Assembly (NCBI GenBank): GCA_947500295.1 | Contig: CANMRM010000002.1 | Span: 1-64,000 of the forward strand | Source of the DNA: an uncultured Kordiimonas sp. | Lineage (GTDB): Bacteria; Pseudomonadota; Alphaproteobacteria; Sphingomonadales; Kordiimonadaceae | Reading direction: 5' to 3' | Length of the DNA: 64,000 bases | Shown: positions 30,899-40,191 of the stretch, in pieces | Layout: every line of letters begins with the position of its first letter | Numbering within the stretch: position 1 is the stretch's first letter | The notes under the pieces: model-generated | Told to the model about the DNA's origin: nothing | The model's input: the letters and a program-made list of their open reading frames with translations, nothing else | The model's database searches: none | Translations under genes and position numbers: made by a program

Positions 30899-30918
30899 AC
30901 TCGCTTCAATGTTGATAG

Positions 30919-30948
30919 AAGCCCGGTAAGCTTACCGGGCTTTTTTTT
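30919..30948 (+). terminator. Rho-independent terminator after tsf
   Basis: A perfect palindrome AGCCCGGTAAG/CTTACCGGGCT (30920-30941) is followed by a run of eight T. It separates rpsB-tsf from the pyrH unit. Confidence 0.93.
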
Positions 30949-31079
30949 GGCCGAAGTCTTGACTTGGCCTCAAGAAAATTCGGTGTGGATAAAATCACAT
31001 ATGGCAAAGCCCTGGCGAAGCAGATAAGCTGCGCCAAAATGTGTGCCTGAACGGGACACGGGGGACAAGATGGGGAGCT

Positions 31080-31814
31080 ATGTCGCAGATGTCTGCAGCA
31101 CCACGTTATAAGCGCGTTTTGTTAAAACTCTCGGGTGAGGCTCTGATGGGGAAGGGCGCTTACGGCATCGATCCGGAAACCGCTACACGCGTTTCAAACG
31201 AAATCAAACAGGCTCGCGACATTGGCACCGAAGTGTGCGTTGTTGTGGGAGGCGGTAATATTTTTCGGGGCATCAAGGGTGCAGCGGAAGGTCTTGATCG
31301 CTCAACAGCGGACCACATGGGAATGCTGGCGACCGTAATGAATGCACTCGCCTTGCAAAATTCGCTGGAACAAGTAGGTGTGGATACGCGTGTACTTTCC
31401 GCCATTCCGATGGCGAGTGTCAGTGAACCCTACATTCGGCGTCGCGCTATCCGGCACCTTGAAAAGGGCCGTGTCGTTATATTCGCTGCTGGCACCGGCA
31501 ATCCATTTTTTACTACAGATACTGCGGCAGCTTTGCGTGCAGCGGAAATGAACTGCAATGCCTTACTGAAAGGCACGCAGGTCGATGGAGTCTATAACGC
31601 AGATCCAAAACAGGATCCTTCAGCGGTCCGTTATGAAAGCCTGAGCTATATGGATGTGCTGCGCCAGGACCTGAAGGTAATGGACGCATCTGCAATTTCA
31701 CTAAGCCGAGAAAACAACATTCCAATTGTGGTATTTTCTATTCATACAGAAAATGAGTTGGTGAATGTTCTACAAGGCGGGGGTACATGCACCGTCGTGG
31801 GTGAGGAGAACTGA
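31080..31814 (+). CDS. pyrH: UMP kinase
   Basis: UMP kinase, 244 residues, phosphorylates UMP to UDP (amino-acid kinase fold). [19 protein letters not shown] and [16 protein letters not shown] are the family motifs. GGGGAG at 31072-31077 lies two bases from the ATG at 31080 and eleven from the ATG at 31089, so either may be the start; GTG 31041 is less likely. It starts the pyrH-frr-uppS-cdsA-dxr-rseP-bamA run. Confidence 0.95.
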   Translation: MSQMSAAPRYKRVLLKLSGEALMGKGAYGIDPETATRVSNEIKQARDIGTEVCVVVGGGNIFRGIKGAAEGLDRSTADHMGMLATVMNALALQNSLEQVGVDTRVLSAIPMASVSEPYIRRRAIRHLEKGRVVIFAAGTGNPFFTTDTAAALRAAEMNCNALLKGTQVDGVYNADPKQDPSAVRYESLSYMDVLRQDLKVMDASAISLSRENNIPIVVFSIHTENELVNVLQGGGTCTVVGEEN

Positions 31815-31816
31815 AA

Positions 31817-32380
31817 ATGAGCGATGATGATATTGACCTGGATGATATTGAACGCCGTATGAAAGGCGCCGTCGAGGCCCTCAAAACGGAATTCGCCGGC
31901 CTCCGCACAGGCCGCGCCTCAACCAGCTTGCTTGATCCAGTTACCGTCGATGTTTACGGCGCCACCATGCCACTCAACCAGGTTGGAACGGTCACCGTTC
32001 CGGAACCCCGCATGCTTTCGGTTCAGGTGTGGGACAAATCAAACGCCTCAGCCGTTGAAAAAGCGATCCGGAATTCTGGTTTAGGGCTCAATCCCATGCT
32101 GGATGGCCAGCTGGTGCGTATACCCATTCCCGAGTTAAACGAAGAACGTCGTGCTGAACTTGCAAAAGTTGCTGCCAAGTATGCGGAGCAGGGCAGAATT
32201 GCGATAAGAAATGTTCGGCGCGACGGCATGGACACCCTGAAGAAGCTCGAAAAAGATAAGGCCATCAGCGAAGACGATCACAAAATGTATGCCGATGAAG
32301 TGCAGGAATTGACAAACTCCTACGTTACCCAGGTCGATGACACGCTGCAGACAAAAGAGTCGGAGATCATGCAGGTTTGA
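31817..32380 (+). CDS. frr: Ribosome recycling factor
   Basis: RRF, 187 residues, splits post-termination ribosomes together with EF-G. The [10 protein letters not shown] motif near residue 25 and the [16 protein letters not shown] segment are diagnostic. GAGGAG lies upstream of the ATG, inside the pyrH end. The gap to pyrH is two bases. Confidence 0.98.
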   Translation: MSDDDIDLDDIERRMKGAVEALKTEFAGLRTGRASTSLLDPVTVDVYGATMPLNQVGTVTVPEPRMLSVQVWDKSNASAVEKAIRNSGLGLNPMLDGQLVRIPIPELNEERRAELAKVAAKYAEQGRIAIRNVRRDGMDTLKKLEKDKAISEDDHKMYADEVQELTNSYVTQVDDTLQTKESEIMQV

Positions 32381-32381
32381 C

Positions 32382-33122
32382 ATGGTAACAGGAGCTCTTG
32401 CATCTCTGGAGAATGGCGCCCCACAGGTGCCGAAGCATGTGGCCATTATCATGGATGGCAATGGCCGCTGGGCGACCAGGAACGGTGTTTCTCGAAGCAA
32501 AGGGCACCGCAAGGGCGCCGAAGCAGTTCGGGAAGCAATAGAGGGCGCGATCAACTGCGGCGTTTCTTATCTCACGCTGTACGCTTTTTCGTCAGAAAAC
32601 TGGAACAGACCCCCGGACGAAGTCAAAGATCTGATGGGCCTGCTTCACATGTATTTGAAAAAGGAAGTCCGCACCCTCTCAAAAGAGGGCGTGAGACTTC
32701 AGGTGATTGGTCGGCGGGATGCTCTCGGTAGAGATATTCGCAGCCTTATCGAGAAAGCTGAAAAAGACACCCGCCAAAACAGCCGACTTAACCTCGTAAT
32801 TGCCCTCAGTTATGGCGCCCGTGAGGAAATCCTGTTTGCTTGCAGGAAAATTGCGAAAGAGGTTGCTGATGGCTCTCTCTCACCTGCAGATATAGATGAG
32901 CACACCATTTCGAAAGCTTTGTACACTCAAGAGATACCCGACCCGGACCTCATTATCCGGACAAGTGGTGAACAGCGCCTGTCAAATTTCCTGCTTTGGC
33001 AAGCCGCATATGCCGAGCTGTCTTTCCTGCCCGCATTATGGCCGGATTTTACGAGGCAGATGTTTGCAGACACGGTTCTCGAATTTCAATCCAGAGACCG
33101 GCGCTACGGCGCTCGGCCCTGA
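32382..33122 (+). CDS. uppS: Isoprenyl transferase (undecaprenyl diphosphate synthase)
   Basis: A cis-prenyltransferase, 246 residues, that builds the C55 lipid carrier for peptidoglycan and other envelope polymers. The catalytic Asp25 in IIMDGNGRW, SKGHRKGAEAV, the YAFSSENWNRP motif and the RTSGEQRLSNFLLWQAAYAEL signature are all visible. ATG 32382 lies one base after the frr stop. Confidence 0.97.
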   Translation: MVTGALASLENGAPQVPKHVAIIMDGNGRWATRNGVSRSKGHRKGAEAVREAIEGAINCGVSYLTLYAFSSENWNRPPDEVKDLMGLLHMYLKKEVRTLSKEGVRLQVIGRRDALGRDIRSLIEKAEKDTRQNSRLNLVIALSYGAREEILFACRKIAKEVADGSLSPADIDEHTISKALYTQEIPDPDLIIRTSGEQRLSNFLLWQAAYAELSFLPALWPDFTRQMFADTVLEFQSRDRRYGARP

Positions 33123-33139
33123 CACATTTGGATTGCGTC

Positions 33140-33979
33140 ATGCCTCTGGGTCTTTCGGACAACTTGTTCCAGCGAATTGTATCTGCTCTCACTCTTTTGC
33201 CGGTGGTGCTGGGGCTTATTTATCTGGGGGGCTGGTGGTTCTTCGCTCTTTTGGGCCTGGGCGGTACTCTGATGGTACGCGAGTGGTGTATTCTTACCAA
33301 TGCATCCAGGGGGTACCCCTTTTATCTAGCCCTGATCATCGCTCTGCTTCCGGCAGTCGCCATCACAGCTGATGTCAGGCCTTTTGACACTAGCGTGCTT
33401 AGTGTCTCTTTGATCATGGCAGGGATTGTTCTTCTGGTCGTCTCCCCTTCAAAGCTCGCGGCTTCAACTTCTGATTCACCAAGGACGGTCAATGGGATTG
33501 TCGGAGGCATTTATGTCACTCTCGCGATCACGTCGATGGCTTGGTTGAGACTTCAGGATACTGATGGCAGGCTCGTTATCTGGCTGTTTTTTGCTGTCTG
33601 GGCTATGGATGTTGGCGGCTATTTTGCCGGTAAAGGAATTGGCGGCCCAAAGCTGGCGCCCACGATTAGCCCCAAAAAGACCTGGGCAGGCCTGATCGGG
33701 GGAGTTTTGCTGTCGGGTTTGGTGTCTTGGGTCTTTGCCTTGCTCCTAAACATCGGAAGTCCACTGTCGTTGCCTGTAGCTGGTGCAGCATTGGCGATTG
33801 TCGCTCAATTGGGTGACTTGTATGAAAGTGCTGTAAAAAGGGCTTTGAACACCAAAGACAGTGGTGCGTTAATACCAGGGCATGGGGGTATTCTGGACAG
33901 GGTTGACGGGCTGGTGTTCGCGGCACCAGTTATGGTGTTTGCTTTTGCAATTCTCAAAATGAGTGGTGGCGCCGGCTAA
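33140..33979 (+). CDS. cdsA: Phosphatidate cytidylyltransferase
   Basis: CDP-diacylglycerol synthase, 279 residues, with about eight membrane segments. It makes the activated precursor of all phospholipids. SPKKTWAGLIGG and the C-terminal signature SAVKRALNTKDSGALIPGHG..LDR are present. The reading frame is open far upstream, into uppS; the ATG at 33140 gives the normal N-terminus. Confidence 0.95.
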   Translation: MPLGLSDNLFQRIVSALTLLPVVLGLIYLGGWWFFALLGLGGTLMVREWCILTNASRGYPFYLALIIALLPAVAITADVRPFDTSVLSVSLIMAGIVLLVVSPSKLAASTSDSPRTVNGIVGGIYVTLAITSMAWLRLQDTDGRLVIWLFFAVWAMDVGGYFAGKGIGGPKLAPTISPKKTWAGLIGGVLLSGLVSWVFALLLNIGSPLSLPVAGAALAIVAQLGDLYESAVKRALNTKDSGALIPGHGGILDRVDGLVFAAPVMVFAFAILKMSGGAG

Positions 33980-33980
33980 C

Positions 33981-35153
33981 ATGAGTGATCGTTCAGTGAA
34001 ATCAATATCCATATTGGGCGCAACCGGTTCTGTCGGCTTGAATACGATCGATTTGGTTCGTCACAACCCTAAAAAATTCAATGTGGTTGCTCTGACGGCC
34101 AATACAAACGTGGAAGAACTTTCCCGTCTTTCAATTGAATTTGATGCGGAAATAGCCGTGATTGCAGATGAGAGCAAGTTTCCTGCACTGAAAGATGCGC
34201 TTTCACATACCACAATCCAATGCGGCGCCGGCGAAGCCGGGCTGATAGAAGCTGCCGAGAGGGAAAGCGACCTTGTGATGGCGGCTATAGTTGGCGCCGC
34301 GGGGTTGCGTCCCACGCTAGCCGCTGTCAGGCGAGGGGCAACGATAGCTCTCGCGAATAAAGAGTGCCTTGTCTGCGCAGGTGATCTTTTCATGACGGAA
34401 GCACAAAAGAATGGCGCACGCCTGCTTCCAGTCGACTCAGAGCACAATGCCATCTTCCAGGTTTTCGCCTTCGACCAGGCAAAAAGCGTGGAAAAAATTA
34501 TCCTGACAGCTTCAGGTGGACCATTTTGGAATAGAAGGGACGAATGCCTTCGCTCTGTTACGCCCTCGGAAGCCATTGCTCATCCCAACTGGGAGATGGG
34601 ACAAAAAATCTCGGTAGACTCTGCTACGATGATGAACAAAGGGTTGGAGATTATCGAGGCCTATCATCTTTTTCCCGTTAGCCCACAGCAAATTGAGGTC
34701 GTCGTGCATCCGCAATCTGTGGTGCATTCGATGGTGCAATACACTGATGGCAGCGTTCTGGCACAGATGGGAAGCCCGGATATGAGGACCCCAATTGCAT
34801 TTGCTTTGTCATGGCCCGAAAGAATGAAGGCACCGGTCGAGCGCCTATCTCTCCCAGATGTTGGTCAGCTAACCTTCTCCAAGCCGGACTTTGAGACTTT
34901 TCCATGCCTGCAATTAGCGATGGAAGCACTGGAGCAAGGTGGGGCGGCGCCAGCCATCCTGAATGCAGCGAACGAAATTGCTGTTGAGGCCTTTTTGAAT
35001 GAACTTATCGCCTTCACAGATATTTCATCTGTTGTTAAGGCCACGCTTGATAAAATCGACATGAAAGCGCCACAATCGCTTTCAATGGTGTTTGCGCTGG
35101 ATTTGGAGGCGCGAAACACTGCTAAGTCCATATTGGACAAGTTTCGGCGATGA
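33981..35153 (+). CDS. dxr: 1-deoxy-D-xylulose-5-phosphate reductoisomerase
   Basis: DXR, 390 residues, catalyses the NADPH-dependent second step of the MEP isoprenoid pathway. The NADPH motif ILGATGSVGLNTIDL at the N-terminus, NKECLVCAG, the metal-binding VDSEHNAIF and the MNKGLEIIEA block are clear. ATG 33981 is one base after the cdsA stop; an ATG at 33963 lies inside cdsA. It is next to uppS, which uses its downstream products. Confidence 0.98.
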   Translation: MSDRSVKSISILGATGSVGLNTIDLVRHNPKKFNVVALTANTNVEELSRLSIEFDAEIAVIADESKFPALKDALSHTTIQCGAGEAGLIEAAERESDLVMAAIVGAAGLRPTLAAVRRGATIALANKECLVCAGDLFMTEAQKNGARLLPVDSEHNAIFQVFAFDQAKSVEKIILTASGGPFWNRRDECLRSVTPSEAIAHPNWEMGQKISVDSATMMNKGLEIIEAYHLFPVSPQQIEVVVHPQSVVHSMVQYTDGSVLAQMGSPDMRTPIAFALSWPERMKAPVERLSLPDVGQLTFSKPDFETFPCLQLAMEALEQGGAAPAILNAANEIAVEAFLNELIAFTDISSVVKATLDKIDMKAPQSLSMVFALDLEARNTAKSILDKFRR

Positions 35154-35191
35154 TCGTTTTCAATCGCGCTTGTATATGAGTGGGGATACTT

Positions 35192-36301
35192 ATGGAAACC
35201 GAAGGACCTGGCATCCTTTTCACTATAGCAGCCTTTGTTGGAGGCTTTTCTATCTTGGTCTTCATTCATGAATGGGGACATTTCATCGTGGCTCGCCTGT
35301 TTGGTGTGAAGGTGGATGTTTTCTCCATTGGAATGGGCAAAGAGGTTTTTGGAAGAACCGATAAAAACGGGACTCGCTGGAAAGTCAGCGTTCTGCCTAT
35401 CGGCGGTTATGTGAAGTTCTTCGGAGACGCCTCTGCCGCGAGCAACCCGGGTGATATCCCGGAAGGTCTGACTAGCGATGAACGCGATGTTTGTTTTCAC
35501 TACAAACCACTTTGGCAACGATCCCTGATAGTTTTTGCCGGGCCTGCAATAAACCTTGTGGCAGCTGCGCTGGTTTTCGCCGGCTTTGTATACAGCAACG
35601 GAATTGCCATCTCAGAACCAGTTATCGCAAGCGTTTTAGAAGAGTCGGCCGCAGCACGCGCGGGATTGCAGCCTGAAGATAGAATCCTGTCAGTCAATGG
35701 AGAAAGTGTCAGCCGCTTTAGCGATATTGGAAACATTGTTCGTTTGTATCCGGCGGCAAACATACCTCTTGTCATTGAGCGAGACGGCGGGCGACAAACT
35801 GTGATGGTTGAGCTGGATATTGCCTATATGGAAGACCGGTTCGGCAATCGCTATCCACTTGGGCGGTTAGGTGTCAGTTCTGGCCAACCAGTTATACGTG
35901 AACTTGGTCCGATAGGCGCAGTCGGCGAGGGTGTTCGCCAAACTGTCGCTATGGGCGATATGATGTTCACGACACTAGGCCAAATTGTGCTTGGCATTCG
36001 ATCTGTCAAGGAGTTGGGCGGACCGGTCCGGATTGCCAATATGGTGGGAGAAGCAGCGAATATCAGTTTGGCGAGTTTTGTTTTCTTTCTCGCGATTCTG
36101 TCCCTCAACCTGGGAATCGTCAATTTGCTCCCCATTCCGGTTCTCGATGGAGGCCATCTTTTGTTCTATGGTTTAGAAGCATTGAAGGGGTCTCCCCTTA
36201 GCAAAAAGGCTCAGGAGGCCAGTTTTGTGGCTGGAATGGCGTTAATGCTGATTTTTATGGTTTTCGTGACCTTGAATGACTTGCAATCTATGGCGCTGTA
36301 G
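35192..36301 (+). CDS. rseP: RIP metalloprotease RseP (site-2 protease family)
   Basis: A 369-residue membrane zinc protease (M50) that cuts transmembrane segments, classically of anti-sigma factors and remnant signal peptides. The HEWGH motif gives His26, Glu27 and His30. One PDZ domain lies around residues 130-190, and the second active-site motif is in NLLPIPVLDGGHL. TGGGGA precedes the ATG at 35192; an in-frame GTG at 35180 is less likely. It is followed by bamA as usual. Confidence 0.96.
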   Translation: METEGPGILFTIAAFVGGFSILVFIHEWGHFIVARLFGVKVDVFSIGMGKEVFGRTDKNGTRWKVSVLPIGGYVKFFGDASAASNPGDIPEGLTSDERDVCFHYKPLWQRSLIVFAGPAINLVAAALVFAGFVYSNGIAISEPVIASVLEESAAARAGLQPEDRILSVNGESVSRFSDIGNIVRLYPAANIPLVIERDGGRQTVMVELDIAYMEDRFGNRYPLGRLGVSSGQPVIRELGPIGAVGEGVRQTVAMGDMMFTTLGQIVLGIRSVKELGGPVRIANMVGEAANISLASFVFFLAILSLNLGIVNLLPIPVLDGGHLLFYGLEALKGSPLSKKAQEASFVAGMALMLIFMVFVTLNDLQSMAL

Positions 36302-36351
36302 GCCAATTTCACCGCCATTGCGCACAAGACTATTTTAGATTGGGCTAAGAC

Positions 36352-38955
36352 TTGAGTTTTTTATTCACGCGTACAATCAAACCCTTTGTATTAATTCTGG
36401 GTTTACTGACAGCTGGTGTCTGTATTTCTCCCGTTGCTGCACAGCAACAGGGAGCGCAGCAGCAAGAACAATTGCCGGTTATCCGTCAGGTGTCCGTCTC
36501 GGGAAATGAGCGCGTGGAGCCTGAGACCATTGCCTCATACCTTACGGTAAGGCCGGGAGACCCTTTTGACCCTGCCCAACTTGATACCAGCCTTAAAAAT
36601 CTCTTCGCGACTGGCTTGTTTTCTGACGTTGAACTAACGGAGAGCAGCGGTGTCCTTATTGTGCGCGTTGTTGAAAACCCAATCATCAACCGCATCATCT
36701 TCGAAGGAAACAAGAAGCTGGACAACGCAGACTTGTTGGAAGAAGTAAGGCTTCGTCCACGACAGGTGTTCACGCGTGCACGAGTTCGGGCAGATGTACA
36801 AAGAATGCTCGAGCTTTACCGGCGATCAGGCCGGTTTGCTGCCATTATTGAGCCCAAGGTTGTGCAGCAGGATCAAAATAGGGTGGATCTTGTATTTGAG
36901 ATACAGGAAGGCCCCAAAACCAAGGTCAGCAAAATCAACTTCCTTGGCAACAAGGTCTTTAGTGATGGAGACCTTCGCGACGTATTGGCAACGAAAGAAT
37001 CCAGATGGTGGAAGTTCTTTACCTCCAACGATACTTTCGACCCTGACCGGCTCGCTTATGACCAGCAGGTTCTTCGCCAGCATTATCTTAACGAAGGGTA
37101 TGCAGACTTTAGGGTTGTGTCTGCCGTCTCCGAGCTAACACCAGACCGGGAAGACTTTTTCATCACCTTTACCGTTGAGGAAGGTGAAATTTACAAATTT
37201 GGCGAAATTGACATCGAGAGCGAGATCCGTGATGTCAATGAGCTGCTTTTCCAAGCATTTTTGTTGATGAGGCCAGGCCAAAACTACAATGCTGAATCGA
37301 TCGAGCAAACCATAGAACAGCTTTCCAATGCTGCAGGCCTATTGGGTTATGCGTTCGTTGATGTGCGTCCAGAAATCAATCGTGACCGTGAAGCACGCAT
37401 TATGAACATCAAGTTCCGGATTTTGGATGCGCCCAGGGTTTATGTGGAGCGCATCAATATTCGTGGCAACGTTGTTACTCTGGATCGTGTTATTCGCCGC
37501 GAATTTCGCCTTCAGGAAGGGGATGCGTTCAATTCTGCGCTTGTTAATCGATCGGATAACAGGCTGCAGCGTCTTGATTTCTTCCGAGAAGTTGAAATTG
37601 AACAATTGCAGGGTTCTCAGCCTGACAGGATGGTTCTTGATGTTGCTGTGGAAGAACAAGCCACAGGCGAACTAAACTTGGGCGCAGGCTTCTCGAGCCT
37701 CGAAAACTTTATCTTCGATTTCTCCATTCGACAACGTAACTGGCGTGGCAAGGGCCAGGATTTACGCTTGGGACTGAGACTTTCCGGCATCAGACAGGAA
37801 ATCGACCTTGGCTTCACTGAACCCTATTTTGCCGGTAGGCGAGTAGCAGCCGGTTTTGACCTTTTTGCACGGCGTGTTGACAGCTCAAACTTCGGTGCCG
37901 CGTTTGACCAGGATTCGATAGGTTTCTCTCTGCGTGCCGGCATGGCCTTGAACGAGTTCTGGACATTGTCGACGCGCTACACGCTTAGACGGGACAATGT
38001 CGAGATACCCGGCAGCCTGCTCACATCCACATTTGGCAGCTTCCTGAACACAATCCAGGGGCAGTTGACCGGTGACCCGGTTGAAGATGCTGAATTGCTG
38101 GATCGTTTCGACAGAAACGGAGACGGAACGGTTACCGAAGTCGACTTCGACACCAATGATGACGGCGTTTTTCAGGACACCGAACTCGCTGTGGGCTTGG
38201 GCCGCTCATTCCAGGAATCTATCGGTACACGGTTCCAGTCCATTCTCGGATATACTGTCGGGTTTGATACCCGAAACAGCCTGCTTCGTCCTACCAGAGG
38301 CCATTCATTCTTCTTCAGTCAGGATTTCGCGGGCCTCGGCGGCGATGTGAAGTACCTGAGATCACGGGTAACCACAGACAACTATTGGACTCCTTTCCCT
38401 GGCTGGACATTCCGTGCGAGCGCGGAAGGCGGGTTCATTGAAGGCTTGGGGCAGCCTGTTCTGCTGGCCGATAAATTCTACATTGGCGGACCACGCATCA
38501 GGGGTTTTGACGTGGCTGGTATTGGCCCAAGGGACTTCTCAGGCACTACCACACGAAGAACAAGTTCACTCGGTGGTACAGCCTTTTATATCGGTCGGGC
38601 AGAACTCTTCTTCCCACTGGGTGAAGCTGCTCTGGAATCAGGGATTAACGCGTCAGCATTTATTGATGCAGGCTCCTTGTTCCGCGGCCAAATTAGTGAT
38701 ACTCCCAATTGCGCGTTCACTAGAAGGGAATTTGAAGACTTCCAGACGGCGTCGGCGGAAGACCCGGATCTGGAGTTTCCTTTCAGCACGAATTGTATTG
38801 CGGGGGATAGTGCATCGCCACGGGTAGCAATCGGGATAGGTTTCTCCTGGCAGTCACCATTTGGACCATTCAGGATTGACCTGTCAAAACCATTGAGACG
38901 GCAATTGGGTGACCGGACACAATCGCTACAGTTCAATGTGGGAACAACTTTTTAG
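36352..38955 (+). CDS. bamA: Outer membrane protein assembly factor BamA with EF-hand insert
   Basis: BamA, 867 residues, the core of the machine that folds beta-barrel proteins into the outer membrane. A signal peptide (residues 1-33), POTRA repeats (about 40-430) and a 16-strand-type barrel (about 440-867) are visible, with the loop-6 motif at Ile716-Arg717-Gly718-Phe719 and a C-terminal Phe. The start is TTG 36352; no ATG fits. Residues 587-611 hold two EF-hand-type calcium loops, unexpected in BamA (see findings). A cysteine pair region near residues 785-823 lies in a late loop. Confidence 0.97.
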   Translation: MSFLFTRTIKPFVLILGLLTAGVCISPVAAQQQGAQQQEQLPVIRQVSVSGNERVEPETIASYLTVRPGDPFDPAQLDTSLKNLFATGLFSDVELTESSGVLIVRVVENPIINRIIFEGNKKLDNADLLEEVRLRPRQVFTRARVRADVQRMLELYRRSGRFAAIIEPKVVQQDQNRVDLVFEIQEGPKTKVSKINFLGNKVFSDGDLRDVLATKESRWWKFFTSNDTFDPDRLAYDQQVLRQHYLNEGYADFRVVSAVSELTPDREDFFITFTVEEGEIYKFGEIDIESEIRDVNELLFQAFLLMRPGQNYNAESIEQTIEQLSNAAGLLGYAFVDVRPEINRDREARIMNIKFRILDAPRVYVERINIRGNVVTLDRVIRREFRLQEGDAFNSALVNRSDNRLQRLDFFREVEIEQLQGSQPDRMVLDVAVEEQATGELNLGAGFSSLENFIFDFSIRQRNWRGKGQDLRLGLRLSGIRQEIDLGFTEPYFAGRRVAAGFDLFARRVDSSNFGAAFDQDSIGFSLRAGMALNEFWTLSTRYTLRRDNVEIPGSLLTSTFGSFLNTIQGQLTGDPVEDAELLDRFDRNGDGTVTEVDFDTNDDGVFQDTELAVGLGRSFQESIGTRFQSILGYTVGFDTRNSLLRPTRGHSFFFSQDFAGLGGDVKYLRSRVTTDNYWTPFPGWTFRASAEGGFIEGLGQPVLLADKFYIGGPRIRGFDVAGIGPRDFSGTTTRRTSSLGGTAFYIGRAELFFPLGEAALESGINASAFIDAGSLFRGQISDTPNCAFTRREFEDFQTASAEDPDLEFPFSTNCIAGDSASPRVAIGIGFSWQSPFGPFRIDLSKPLRRQLGDRTQSLQFNVGTTF

Positions 38956-38975
38956 AGTACATGGGGTACATAATC

Positions 38976-39650
38976 ATGCGTAACATCGCAAAAACTGTAA
39001 AATTGGCCGCAACTGGCTTCATTTTGGCCGCGTGTGCAACAGTCACAGCCGCTGCGGACATTTTGATCATTGATCAGGAACGCGTTCAGCGGGAAGCCGC
39101 AGCGTACAAAGACTTTGATCTTCAAACCGCACAAATACGTGAAGCTATCATTGCCTTGCGCCAACGCACTTCACCGGATGGGTATTGGGATCAAACTGCA
39201 ATCCAGTTCCAGCAACGGATGAAAACAGAGTTCGACGATCTCGAGCAAAAGAAATCCATCATCGGTGACAGCGCCTACCAGACACAGCGTGGTGAAAAGG
39301 AACAGTCTTTCCAGGCTGAGAGCCAGAGGATGCAACTTCAGCTTCAGCAGGAAACCACAAACCTTCGCCAATATGAGTTGTTTCTGGATAACCTTCGTCG
39401 AGAAGCTCTTACGCAAGTAGAACGGGCACGTGGTCCATTGCTTCGCAATATCCTGAAGGAGCGTGGCGCACAGATCATCATGCGCAAAAGCCTTGCCATG
39501 GAAACAGCAGCAGGCCTCGACGTAACAACCGAGTTTATTGAGCAGCTGGACGATGCACTGCCGACTGTTACGCTTTCGTTGCGCCAGCAGACAACTGACG
39601 AGTCGGAAGAGGGCGGTGAAGCGTCTGGTGACGGAAACGGTGGGCAGTAA
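38976..39650 (+). CDS. OmpH/Skp family periplasmic chaperone
   Basis: A 224-residue exported protein of the OmpH/Skp family, which holds unfolded outer-membrane proteins. [19 protein letters not shown] marks the start of the mature domain, followed by long coiled-coil helices (about 60-150) and a Gly/Glu-rich tail. The ATG at 38976 has GGGG nine bases upstream and is preferred to the ATG at 38961. The signal region contains LAAC (Cys20), which resembles a lipobox, but cleavage at TAAA before DIL is the usual arrangement. It follows bamA by 20 bases. Confidence 0.9.
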   Translation: MRNIAKTVKLAATGFILAACATVTAAADILIIDQERVQREAAAYKDFDLQTAQIREAIIALRQRTSPDGYWDQTAIQFQQRMKTEFDDLEQKKSIIGDSAYQTQRGEKEQSFQAESQRMQLQLQQETTNLRQYELFLDNLRREALTQVERARGPLLRNILKERGAQIIMRKSLAMETAAGLDVTTEFIEQLDDALPTVTLSLRQQTTDESEEGGEASGDGNGGQ

Positions 39651-39667
39651 GCCCACCACCTCAGCTG

Positions 39668-40120
39668 ATGAGCGTTCAAAGCATGGAATTTGACATCGCA
39701 GACATCATGGAATCGATACCGCATCGGTATCCTTTCCTGTTGGTAGACAAGCTTGTAGATATTGAACCGGGCGAACGAGCCACAGGTATCAAAAACGTCA
39801 CGATAAATGAGCCGTTCTTTCCTGGCCATTTTCCACAAAAGCCGGTAATGCCCGGTGTGCTGATCCTGGAAGCGATGGCCCAGACTGCGGGCGTTCTGGC
39901 GGTTCAGTTCCTTGGTGACGACGCCAAGGGCAAAGTCATGTATTTCATGGGTATTGATGGAGCCAAGTTTCGGCGTCCGGTTGTGCCGGGAGACGTTTTG
40001 CACATGAAGGTGAACAAAACACGTGGTGGCGGTGCTGTTTGGAAATTTGATGCTGCAGCTTATGTGAACGACGAATTGGTCACGGAAGCCAAGTTAACCG
40101 CGATGCTTGCAGCAGAATAG
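39668..40120 (+). CDS. fabZ: 3-hydroxyacyl-[acyl-carrier-protein] dehydratase FabZ
   Basis: FabZ, 150 residues, dehydrates 3-hydroxyacyl-ACP in fatty acid synthesis. Catalytic His54 ([14 protein letters not shown]) and Glu68 (LILEAMAQ) are clear. The start may be ATG 39668 or 39683. In most relatives fabZ lies between lpxD and lpxA; here its neighbours are the Skp gene (17 bases before) and, after a terminator, gltA on the other strand. Confidence 0.97.
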   Translation: MSVQSMEFDIADIMESIPHRYPFLLVDKLVDIEPGERATGIKNVTINEPFFPGHFPQKPVMPGVLILEAMAQTAGVLAVQFLGDDAKGKVMYFMGIDGAKFRRPVVPGDVLHMKVNKTRGGGAVWKFDAAAYVNDELVTEAKLTAMLAAE

Positions 40121-40139
40121 AGCAAAACATATCAATACA

Positions 40140-40172
40140 AAAAAAGCCGCCTCAACAAGGCGGCTTTTTTAT
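40140..40172. terminator. Bidirectional terminator between fabZ and gltA
   Basis: AAAAAGCCGCC pairs with GGCGGCTTTTT around a 7-base loop, with A and T runs on both sides. It suits the convergent fabZ (+) and gltA (-). Confidence 0.92.
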
Positions 40173-40191
40173 TGCATGGTTGGATTTCAAC

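Noticed and set aside
36486-36773. Possible second gene antisense to the bamA start
   Set aside because: A shadow frame of the POTRA region without start signals.
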